DNA of 7,101 nt from Clostridium sp. 26_21 (GTDB taxonomy: Bacteria > Bacillota > Clostridia > TANB77 > CAG-508). A program made the position numbers and the translations under genes. Below, one piece after another: positions 1 to 5,151 of the stretch (within the stretch, counting starts at the first letter, position 1; each line of letters begins with the position of its first letter). The notes under the pieces were generated by a model. It did no database searches. It had not been told where the DNA came from and saw nothing but the letters and a program-made list of their open reading frames with translations. Where the stretch lies: assembly GCA_001915995.1 (NCBI GenBank), contig MNRO01000004.1, positions 1-7,101 of the forward strand. The letters are read 5' to 3'.

Positions 1-1
1 T

Positions 2-157
2 ATAAAAACAGGTTTATATAATATTCAAACAGCATATTATGCTGTAATAAGAAAAGATGAGCCAGAAAATAGTGATGCTAGAAAATTATTAAATGCAATG
101 ATATCAACATATGGTCAAAAAGTTGCTAAGGAGGCAGGATATGTTCAAAACTATTAA
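2..157 (+). CDS. Solute-binding protein, PstS-like, C-terminal fragment (5' end outside window)
   Basis: Only the last 51 codons are present, ending in TAA at 155-157. The fragment contains YYAVIRKDEPENSDARKLL followed by YGQKVAKEAGYVQNY. This closely matches the usual C-terminus of PstS-type periplasmic-binding proteins (type 2 fold): a 'Y.AVIRKDEP..S.AR.LL' helix, then 'GQ.....AGYV'. Such proteins are exported, usually lipid-anchored, and deliver phosphate or another small ligand to an ABC importer or a signalling partner. The N-terminus, any signal peptide and the ligand-binding residues lie outside the window, so phosphate specificity is not shown. The end of this gene overlaps the next gene by 17 nt and supplies its Shine-Dalgarno sequence, so the two are co-transcribed and probably translationally coupled. 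No pstC, pstA or pstB follows, which argues against a canonical pst operon unless those genes lie upstream. The family call is moderately sure; the ligand is unknown. Confidence 0.6.
   Translation: MKTGLYNIQTAYYAVIRKDEPENSDARKLLNAMISTYGQKVAKEAGYVQNY
128..134 (+). promoter_or_regulatory. Shine-Dalgarno AAGGAGG that fixes the start of the 141-1484 gene
   Basis: AAGGAGG is a full match to the anti-SD and lies 6 nt before ATG 141. It is embedded in the Lys-Glu-Ala codons near the end of the upstream solute-binding protein gene. An in-frame ATG at 111 has no comparable site, so the start at 141 is preferred and the longer version of the protein is rejected. Confidence 0.85.
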
Positions 158-1484
158 AGGAAAATTGATCTTTGTTGTTATATTTTCTGTTATTTGTATA
201 ATAATAACATCAATATTAGTTATGTATAAAAGAATTGATATAAAATATGATAATTCAGAAGAAATATCAAAAATAGAAGAAACAAAAGCCAATGAGTCAA
301 CAAATGAAAAAGGAATTGATTTAAAAGGAAAATATAATCAAAATGATTTAAAAATTATAGAAAAAAGAGTAACAAAAGAAAGAGTTGAAATAACATACTT
401 TCAGATAGATGGTTTAAAAGATCAAAAAATTCAAGATAAGATAAATAAAGAAATTGAGATTGAAGCTTTAAATGGATATAAAGAAAACATTGATTTAGAT
501 AAAGTTGTAAATGCTTCAATAAGTTTATATGTGACAGCTAATTTTAGTAACATACTTTCTTTTTCTTCATATTCTTGGGGAAAAATAAATGATGATAGTG
601 ATGATTTGATAAATGTTCAAAAAGGATTTACATATGACCTAAATACAGGAAATTTAATAAAATTAGAAGATTTATTTACAACAAATGCTCCAATAACTGA
701 AATATTAAGAAAATCAGCATATTATGGATTTGTGTCAAATAGAGCTGAGATGAATTTAAGTGGAGATTTACAAGTTAATGATTATGGAAATATAGAAGAA
801 GATGTTGCAGATTTTATAGAACAATATAAAAATGGAAAAATAACAGACTTTTATTGTACGCCATCAGCAATTATGATAGTATATGATGAAATATATATAC
901 CAGTTTCATTTGAAGAATGGGCTGACTATATAAATATTTATAATAAGTATTTATCAAGTGAATCATTATATAAATCAAATAACATAGGATATAAAAATTT
1001 ATATACATTAACAGATAGAACTTTAAACGATTTTTACTATTATACAAATTATCAAAATGAGAAAAATTATTTTATAGAAATTTCAGTTTTATGGGATGAA
1101 GATAATAGTAGTGATTTCGAAAAACAATTAGTATCAAATAAAATAAAAGATATAGAAAGAGAAGTTTCAGATTTAAAAGTAAAAGCAAATCAAGATACAA
1201 ATAATTTTTATATTTTAAATTATTATATTGAAATAAATGGATTTTTTGAACAATCACTGGATGAAAATTTAGTATCTGTAACAGAGTGGGGAAATTATTA
1301 TGATATGACAATACATGATTTTGAGACAACAATTGAACCTATAATAATAAAATATGATAGAAGTGCAAATGAAGGTGGCGGAATTCCAGAATATGTATAT
1401 AACTTTACAGATGTCTTAAAAATTGAACCACAAAGATTAACAGAATATTATAATATTGAAACAGGTGAAAAAGTGGTTGTCTAA
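141..1484 (+). CDS. Membrane-anchored extracytoplasmic protein, DUF3298/DUF4163-like
   Basis: The 447-residue protein begins MFKTIKGKLIF and has one hydrophobic segment at about residues 8-28 followed by Arg/Lys. It is probably an N-terminal membrane anchor with the remaining 415 or so residues outside the cell. Residues 37-70 are a charged Glu/Lys/Asn linker. From about 75 to 300 the pattern fits the DUF4163-DUF3298 arrangement of secreted Firmicutes proteins such as the RsiV and PdaC ectodomains: ITYFQIDGLKDQKIQDKINK, then NASISLYVTANFSNILSFS at 124-142, then GFTYDLNTGNLIKLEDLF at 162-179. The part from about 300 to 447 looks like a second mixed alpha/beta segment that I do not recognise. 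No catalytic motif is visible. The start is set by AAGGAGG at 128-134. The gene overlaps the upstream PstS-like gene by 17 nt, so the two products may work together at the cell surface; this is inference. The N-terminus resembles those of sensor kinases, but no HAMP or kinase domain follows. The role is unknown. Confidence 0.7.
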   Translation: MFKTIKGKLIFVVIFSVICIIITSILVMYKRIDIKYDNSEEISKIEETKANESTNEKGIDLKGKYNQNDLKIIEKRVTKERVEITYFQIDGLKDQKIQDKINKEIEIEALNGYKENIDLDKVVNASISLYVTANFSNILSFSSYSWGKINDDSDDLINVQKGFTYDLNTGNLIKLEDLFTTNAPITEILRKSAYYGFVSNRAEMNLSGDLQVNDYGNIEEDVADFIEQYKNGKITDFYCTPSAIMIVYDEIYIPVSFEEWADYINIYNKYLSSESLYKSNNIGYKNLYTLTDRTLNDFYYYTNYQNEKNYFIEISVLWDEDNSSDFEKQLVSNKIKDIEREVSDLKVKANQDTNNFYILNYYIEINGFFEQSLDENLVSVTEWGNYYDMTIHDFETTIEPIIIKYDRSANEGGGIPEYVYNFTDVLKIEPQRLTEYYNIETGEKVVV

Positions 1485-1496
1485 TATAATATGTAT

Positions 1497-1539
1497 AAAA
1501 AACTATATATTACAAATAATTGTAATATATAGTTTTTTT
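1497..1539 (+). terminator. Long A/T hairpin with T-run after the DUF3298-like gene
   Basis: The arm at 1500-1515 (AAACTATATATTACAA) pairs perfectly with 1520-1535 across a 4-nt loop, and A/T pairs extend it outward to 1497 and 1538. The 3' side runs into seven Ts (1533-1539), the form of a Rho-independent terminator. It begins 12 nt after the stop codon of the 141-1484 gene. It also ends 2 nt before the ribosome binding site of the next gene, so it may double as a 5'-leader hairpin or attenuator for that gene. The stem has little G/C, so termination efficiency is uncertain. Confidence 0.7.
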
Positions 1540-1541
1540 GT

Positions 1542-1548
1542 AAAGGAG
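1542..1548 (+). promoter_or_regulatory. Shine-Dalgarno AAAGGAG that selects GTG 1555 as the YitT start
   Basis: AAAGGAG at 1542-1548 is 6 nt from GTG 1555, an ideal spacing. The in-frame ATG at 1549 directly abuts the site and is too close to be used. The frame is also open back to ATG 1456, but that stretch lies inside the previous gene and the terminator hairpin and has no SD. GTG is therefore the likely start codon. Confidence 0.7.
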
Positions 1549-1554
1549 ATGTTT

Positions 1555-2406
1555 GTGAAAAGTGGAGTAAAACAAGCTATTCTAGATGGAAGTGGAACAG
1601 TAATAGGTGCAATGATAATGGCATTTGGAACATCATTATTTTTATTACCAAATCAATTATCAACAGGAGGATTTTCTGGAATAGCAACAATAACATATTA
1701 TTTATTTAATATTCCTATGGGCTTAATGAATTTAATATTAAATATTCCAATGTTTATATTTTCAAATTATAGAATAGGAAAAAAGTTTCTAGTGAAATCT
1801 ATAGTTGGAACAGCAAGTTTGTCAGTTTTTATAGATATATTTGATAAAATTGAACCAATAACAACAGACAGATTTTTAGCATCAGTATATGGGGGAACAA
1901 TAATTGGAATAGGAACAGCAATAATTTTAAAAGTAGGAGCATCTACTGGTGGAACAGAATTAATTGCAAATTTAATAAAATCATATAAACCTAATATTAC
2001 TATAAGTAGATATTTAGCAATAATAGATATTATAATTGTAATTGCAAATGTATTTGTATTTAAACATATTGAAATAGGATTATATTCTGCAATTGCAATA
2101 TATTTATATGGAAAATTAATTGACACTATATTTGAAGGAGTTTATTATACTAAGATAATGTTTATAATTTCAGATAAAAGTGAGAAAATTTCAAAACAGA
2201 TAGAAGAAAATGTAAAAAGAGGAGTAACAGGACTTTATGGAAAAGGAATGTATAGTGGAAATGACAAATTAGTATTAATATGTGCAGCAAATATAGGAGA
2301 TATACCTAAAATAAAAAGTATTGCTCGAAACATTGATGAAAAAAGTTTTATTGTAGTTGCAAATGCAAGAGAAGTATTAGGAAAAGGATTTAAAGAATCA
2401 AATTAA
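1555..2406 (+). CDS. YitT family membrane protein (YitT_membrane + DUF2179)
   Basis: From GTG 1555 the product is 283 residues, the usual length for this family (about 280-290). An N-terminal membrane region of five or six hydrophobic segments spans residues 12-195. It contains two glycine-rich repeats typical of the family: LPNQLSTGGFSGIA near 31-44 and GASTGGTELIANLI near 128-141. Residues 200-276 form the soluble C-terminal DUF2179 domain, including RGVTGLYGKGMYSG and KSFIVVANAREVLGKGF. YitT proteins are widespread integral membrane proteins of Firmicutes. Their transported substrate, if any, is not established, and I assign none. The gene stands alone between a hairpin at 1497-1539 and a convergent hairpin at 2407-2436. 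No strong promoter is obvious between it and the previous gene, so it may depend on read-through or on a weak promoter. A TATAAT at 1485-1490 is present but lacks a well-spaced -35. The family assignment is firm. Confidence 0.9.
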   Translation: MKSGVKQAILDGSGTVIGAMIMAFGTSLFLLPNQLSTGGFSGIATITYYLFNIPMGLMNLILNIPMFIFSNYRIGKKFLVKSIVGTASLSVFIDIFDKIEPITTDRFLASVYGGTIIGIGTAIILKVGASTGGTELIANLIKSYKPNITISRYLAIIDIIIVIANVFVFKHIEIGLYSAIAIYLYGKLIDTIFEGVYYTKIMFIISDKSEKISKQIEENVKRGVTGLYGKGMYSGNDKLVLICAANIGDIPKIKSIARNIDEKSFIVVANAREVLGKGFKESN

Positions 2407-2436
2407 AAGTGCAAATGTTAAAATACATTTGCACTT
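2407..2436. terminator. Hairpin between convergent genes, possible bidirectional terminator
   Basis: AAGTGCAAATGT (2407-2418) pairs perfectly over 12 bp with ACATTTGCACTT (2425-2436) across a 6-nt loop. It begins directly after the YitT stop (2404-2406) and overlaps the reverse-strand germination gene's stop codon (2435-2437) by two bases. The T-runs are weak on both sides (ATGTTTTGG rightward, TTTAATTTG leftward). The convergent position makes a shared terminator likely, but its strength is unknown. Confidence 0.7.
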
Positions 2437-3784
2437 ATGTTTTGGTTATAAGTAATGAAGAAATGATATTCACATGTGTATTACAATTAAAGTTGGCATT
2501 TTTTAATTTTTCTTTATAATTAAAATCATCAAAGTTTTTTTGATAAGGAAAATATTTTAGAATACTTAAATAATATTTATCAATATCAACATTATACTTT
2601 CTTGCTGTTTTATCAAAATATTTATTTAATTCGTCATTTAAACGATTTTGAGTAGCTGCGGATATCTTATTTATAGTATCTGTATCTTCATAGTTTATAT
2701 TTGAATTTAACGAGATTATATTAGCAATTAAATTTAGTTCAATATTTATATTTATAGCTCCATTTTCGATAGTAGATGTTATTTTTGATTTTTTATTAGG
2801 AGAAAGTTGAATTTCTAATTGTTTATTTTCAACTAAAGGATCTTCAGCAGATATTATACAGGTATCAATAGAATTTGTGATAAGAGAATGACAAATTGAT
2901 TCCCAAACAGTTAATTCTCCAATATATTTATCACCAGAAAAAATAGCAAGACCAAGGTTTTCTGTACCTCTTCCACCAACAATTGAACTTTTTCCAGCAA
3001 CTAAATTATTCTGATTAGTTTCAATTTCTTGTTTTTCCTGCTCCTCAACATCTTGTGATGATGAATTAGAATTTGAGGTTTCACCATTTATATTGTCTGA
3101 ATTGCCACTATTTGAAGATGAAGAACTTTCTTCAGAAGAATTTGAAGATGATTTATCTTCTTCAGAACGTGCTGTTGAATTTAATCCACCTAAAACTGCT
3201 ATTGGGTCTGAATTACTTTCAGATAGATTATTAAAAAAATCACCAAGTGTTATATTTGAAAAATATCCAGTTAATTTACTTGTAATATCAAATGTATCAA
3301 AATATTTACTTGTTAGATTTTCTAAATTAGGTTTACTATTATTAATATAATCATATGCTTTACAATTAGTAACAACAATATTAGCAGAAGAACGAATTTC
3401 TTCATTATTTATTAAACTATATATCTCTGATGAAATGCCCTCTTTGGCAATTTCTTCTGAAAAAACGACAACACTACAATGTGCAAGATTAATTTCTTTA
3501 CCTATATAACTATTTAAAAGGTTTAATCCACTAAACATAGAATTAGCTTCGCAAGATGTTAATACAATTTGCGAAGAATCAGAAGATGCACCACTCGATG
3601 AAGAAGAAAGATTTATAAATTGAGTAGAAATTTTTAATCTTGCTTTTTCACCTTTATCAATTCCAAGCACAAGAACATATGCAAGATGTTCTATACGACG
3701 ATAAATGTAAGAATTAGAAAATCCCGCAATAAATGTAATAAAGACAACAAATAATATTAAAATAATTATAAATTTTTTCTTCAT
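2435..3784 (-). CDS. gerAC: Spore germination protein, Ger(x)C / GerAC family, without lipobox cysteine
   Basis: The 449-residue protein belongs to the GerAC family, the subunit of nutrient germinant receptors that sits on the outer face of the spore inner membrane. Residues 5-22 are hydrophobic. They are followed by YRRIEHLAYVLVLGIDKG at about 28-45, the family's N-terminal signature (usually '...iE.layV.alGiDkg'). The C-terminal Spore_GerAC domain starts near 277 with GLAIFSGDKYIGELTVWES and runs to about 440. It includes a beta-rich part and the helix NRLNDELNKYFDKTARKYNVDI. GerAC proteins are normally lipoproteins with a Leu-x-Gly-Cys motif. Here the corresponding stretch reads FIAGFSNS with no Cys, so the hydrophobic segment probably remains as a membrane anchor. 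A Ser/Asn/Glu-rich insert at 204-259 makes the protein longer than the usual 370-400 residues. ATG 3784 is preferred over in-frame GTG 3793 because AAAGGTGG lies 5 nt upstream of it. Its start is 1 nt after the gerAB stop. The gene symbol denotes the family, not orthology to a particular receptor. Confidence 0.88.
   Translation of the reverse strand: MKKKFIIILILFVVFITFIAGFSNSYIYRRIEHLAYVLVLGIDKGEKARLKISTQFINLSSSSSGASSDSSQIVLTSCEANSMFSGLNLLNSYIGKEINLAHCSVVVFSEEIAKEGISSEIYSLINNEEIRSSANIVVTNCKAYDYINNSKPNLENLTSKYFDTFDITSKLTGYFSNITLGDFFNNLSESNSDPIAVLGGLNSTARSEEDKSSSNSSEESSSSSNSGNSDNINGETSNSNSSSQDVEEQEKQEIETNQNNLVAGKSSIVGGRGTENLGLAIFSGDKYIGELTVWESICHSLITNSIDTCIISAEDPLVENKQLEIQLSPNKKSKITSTIENGAININIELNLIANIISLNSNINYEDTDTINKISAATQNRLNDELNKYFDKTARKYNVDIDKYYLSILKYFPYQKNFDDFNYKEKLKNANFNCNTHVNIISSLLITKT
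3008..3175 (-). other. Low-complexity Ser/Asn/Glu-rich linker within GerAC-like protein
   Basis: Residues 204-259 of the GerAC-like protein consist almost wholly of Ser, Asn, Glu, Asp and Gln, with runs such as SSSNSSEESSSSSNSGNS, and lie between the N- and C-terminal domains. A smaller Ser cluster (SSSSSGASSDSS) sits near residues 60-71. The segment is predicted to be disordered and flexible. It is in frame and free of stops, so it is part of the gene and not a frameshift. Length variation in its short AGT/TCA-type codons would be easy by slippage. Confidence 0.75.
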
Positions 3785-3785
3785 C

Positions 3786-4874
3786 TTAACCACCTTTTAA
3801 TTTTTTTTTTATAAATGCTAATAGTAAAACTAAAATAGCAATTACGAATACTAATATAAAAAAGAAATAACTTAAAAAATTTTCAGTAAACATCAAAGAT
3901 GTATTATAATTTTTCTGCCATCCAGATGTTATAAATAATAGAAATGCAGAAATAAATATAAAGAAAAAGTTAGATTTGGAATATGTTAATTTTTTTAAAA
4001 TATTTGCTGAAAATTTTAGTGTTAAACTTAAGTAACTTACAAAACTGATAATCCAAATTAGAAAAAATATAGAATCCATTTTTCGAAAAAATTCACCATA
4101 TTCTATATGCTTTACTGCTGAGTATAAAGGTAGTAGTTCATCTATTTCTGTAAAACCATCAAATGTAAACAAAACTGTTGCAACACATAATAAGTTTAAA
4201 ATACAAGATATTACAATAGATGTTATTACAATTTTTTTTATGTTTTGAGTATTTTTTAATAATGGTGGCAAGAAAAAGATATATGCTAAACTTTGAAATA
4301 CAATCATATTATTTAAGCCACCAACAAAAGTGTAAAAGAGACTATCTCCAAACATAGGGTACACATTTTCAATATTAAAATATTTCATATCAGAGAAAAA
4401 CATAAAAATAGTAGTAATTATAATTAAAGGAAAAACAATAAAATTGCTTCTATATAAGGCATTATTTTTGAATAGGCAAGTAATAGTAGCACCTATTATT
4501 AAAAAAGATCTTATAAAAATCAGTAGAGTTAAAGGAAAATATATTATTTCTAAACATGAAGAAAACAGATGAAGTGAATTCCCTGCAAAAATAATAAAAT
4601 ATATAAAAAATAAAATTCCAACACTCCATTTTAATATTTTTCCACCAAGATAATCAGATATATCAAGTAAATCAAATGATGGAAATTTATTTAATAAATA
4701 ACATATTAAAATTGTGAAAATTAATATAATAATACTTAAATATAGTAGATTAAGTAAAGAAGCAGATGAAGTATTGTTTATTATAGATTTTACTCCAAAT
4801 ATAATTATTTGATTAAATGAGATTGTTGTTAAAAGGGCAATTGCTTCTTTATTTCCAATTTTAGTATTTTCCAT
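3786..4874 (-). CDS. gerAB: Spore germination permease, GerAB family (Spore_permease, APC superfamily)
   Basis: The 362-residue protein is a polytopic membrane protein with about ten hydrophobic segments between residues 10 and 355, the normal length for GerAB proteins. Family features seen are an N-terminal KIGNKEAIALLTTISFNQ, NIENVYPMFGDSLFYTFVGGL at about 167-187 (the 'eN..P..g.g' loop), and GEFFRKMDSIFFLIWIISF at about 260-278 (the conserved 'E...R.D..f...W' helix). GerAB subunits bind the nutrient germinant within the spore inner membrane and work with GerAA and GerAC. Here the GerAC-like gene follows directly, but no GerAA-like gene is in the window. ATG 4874 is supported by AAAGGA (4885-4880) at 5 nt. 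A CATTATA element at 4906-4900 could be a sporulation (sigma-G type) -10, placing the RNA start near 4893. The family call is firm; the germinant cannot be inferred. Confidence 0.92.
   Translation of the reverse strand: MENTKIGNKEAIALLTTISFNQIIIFGVKSIINNTSSASLLNLLYLSIIILIFTILICYLLNKFPSFDLLDISDYLGGKILKWSVGILFFIYFIIFAGNSLHLFSSCLEIIYFPLTLLIFIRSFLIIGATITCLFKNNALYRSNFIVFPLIIITTIFMFFSDMKYFNIENVYPMFGDSLFYTFVGGLNNMIVFQSLAYIFFLPPLLKNTQNIKKIVITSIVISCILNLLCVATVLFTFDGFTEIDELLPLYSAVKHIEYGEFFRKMDSIFFLIWIISFVSYLSLTLKFSANILKKLTYSKSNFFFIFISAFLLFITSGWQKNYNTSLMFTENFLSYFFFILVFVIAILVLLLAFIKKKLKGG
3790..3797 (-). promoter_or_regulatory. Shine-Dalgarno AAAGGTGG of the GerAC-like gene, inside the end of gerAB
   Basis: Read on the minus strand, AAAGGTGG lies 5 nt before ATG 3784. 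The same bases encode the last residues (Lys-Gly-Gly) of the GerAB-like protein, whose stop codon is at 3788-3786. This arrangement predicts translational coupling of the two germination proteins, consistent with stoichiometric assembly. Confidence 0.7.
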
Positions 4875-4882
4875 AATGATCC

Positions 4883-4923
4883 TTTCTTGTAAAAAATATT
4901 ATAATGCTATTATTTACAAGAAA
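4883..4923. repeat. 11-bp perfect inverted repeat over the gerAB start region
   Basis: TTTCTTGTAAA (4883-4893) and TTTACAAGAAA (4913-4923) are exact reverse complements separated by 19 bp, with partial pairing continuing inward. The left arm reaches into the gerAB Shine-Dalgarno sequence (minus strand AAAGGA, 4885-4880), and the centre covers the candidate -10 CATTATA. The geometry suits a dimeric repressor operator around a promoter. It would also suit an RNA hairpin hiding the gerAB ribosome binding site in any transcript that started farther upstream. Confidence 0.7.
4900..4906 (-). promoter_or_regulatory. Candidate sporulation-type (sigma-G-like) -10 for gerAB-gerAC
   Basis: On the minus strand CATTATA fits the forespore sigma-G -10 consensus CATWHTA and lies 25 bp before the gerAB ATG. 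A start about 7 nt downstream would leave a short leader holding only the SD, as is common for ger operons. No good GHATR -35 is found at the right distance; only a weak CCATT lies near 16 bp upstream. The same bases also contain TATAAT, so a housekeeping promoter is an alternative. Confidence 0.35.
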
Positions 4924-4938
4924 ATGGAATTTATACAA

Positions 4939-4967
4939 TTGACAATTATATAAAAATATGCTAAAAT
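4939..4967 (+). promoter_or_regulatory. Sigma-A promoter for RNase J: TTGACA - 17 bp - TAAAAT
   Basis: TTGACA at 4939-4944 is a perfect -35. TAAAAT at 4962-4967 is a five-of-six -10 at the ideal 17-bp spacing, with an extended -10 TG at 4959-4960. The predicted RNA start is near 4974, giving a leader of about 178 nt before the RNase J ATG. This is the clearest promoter in the window and suggests constitutive, vegetative expression. Confidence 0.85.
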
Positions 4968-5062
4968 ATCAAATGTGTTGTCAAGAGATTGATTTGATTT
5001 TATCGTATGAAATGATAAAAGTAGTAAATAATTATGAGAGATAATTAAATAAAAAATATTCA

Positions 5063-5105
5063 AGAACAAATCAAAGAAAAATTTTAAATTTTTCTTATTT
5101 GTTCT
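5063..5105 (+). promoter_or_regulatory. Large bulged stem-loop in the RNase J leader
   Basis: AGAACAAAT (5063-5071) pairs with ATTTGTTCT (5097-5105). After a two-base bulge (5072-5073), AAGAAAAAT (5074-5082) pairs with ATTTTTCTT (5088-5096), leaving loop 5083-5087. That is roughly 18 base pairs ending 26 nt before the Shine-Dalgarno sequence. The stem is mostly A/U, with three G-C pairs. Confidence 0.65.
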
Positions 5106-5131
5106 ATTTGATACAGATAAAATTAAAAGAG

Positions 5132-5138
5132 AAAGGAG
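5132..5138 (+). promoter_or_regulatory. Shine-Dalgarno AAAGGAG of RNase J, at unusually long spacing
   Basis: AAAGGAG is the only good SD before the RNase J ATG at 5152, but 13 nt separate them instead of the usual 6-9. No alternative ATG, GTG or TTG lies in frame between them, and the frame has no better start. The ATG is therefore retained, possibly with reduced initiation. Confidence 0.7.
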
Positions 5139-5151
5139 AATAGATAAATAA

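Larger units (their letters stand above)
4974..5151 (+). other. Structured 5' leader of the RNase J gene
   Basis: The stretch between the predicted RNA start and the RNase J ATG holds no convincing gene but contains two stem-loops. A small one pairs TTTTATC (4998-5004) with GATAAAA (5014-5020). A larger one at 5063-5105 pairs 9 bp, skips a 2-nt CA bulge, then pairs about 10 bp around a 5-nt loop. TTGATTTG at 4989-4996 is complementary to CAAATCAA at 5067-5074, so an alternative fold that opens the larger stem is possible. No long T-run follows, so this is not a typical terminator. I recognise no known riboswitch. RNase autoregulation through the leader is an attractive guess. Confidence 0.5.

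Noticed and set aside
111..140. Upstream ATG at 111 as the start of the DUF3298-like protein
   Set aside because: It has no SD, lies deep inside the upstream gene, and would add charged residues before the membrane anchor. ATG 141 has a perfect AAGGAGG at 6 nt.
1072..1332. Reverse reading frame of 86 codons inside the DUF3298-like gene
   Set aside because: It is a composition shadow of the AT-rich coding strand, with no ribosome binding site or recognisable domain.
1456..1554. Longer YitT protein starting at ATG 1456 or ATG 1549
   Set aside because: The 1456 version reads through the end of the previous gene and the hairpin without an SD. ATG 1549 overlaps the SD spacing zone. GTG 1555 gives the family length.
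1767..2126. Reverse reading frame of 119 codons inside the YitT gene, resembling a hydrophobic protein
   Set aside because: It is a mirror of the hydrophobic YitT segments, without an SD or start context. The forward gene is unambiguous.
3093..3350. Forward reading frame of 85 codons rich in Ser/Glu/Leu
   Set aside because: It is the antisense shadow of the low-complexity region of the GerAC-like gene, with no SD and no family resemblance.
3785..3793. GTG 3793 as the start of the GerAC-like protein
   Set aside because: That codon lies within the AAAGGTGG site that properly serves ATG 3784, and the family N-terminus is complete from 3784.
4958..5044. A 28-codon reading frame (MLKYQMCCQEIDLILSYEMI...) in the RNase J leader
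   Set aside because: Its ATG overlaps the -10 element and lies before the predicted RNA start, and it has no Shine-Dalgarno sequence. The internal ATG at 4973 would be essentially at the transcript end.
5063..5105. Leader stem-loop as an intrinsic terminator
   Set aside because: The stem is followed by ATTTGATACAG, with no U-run, and sits just before the RNase J SD. A leader structure fits better.
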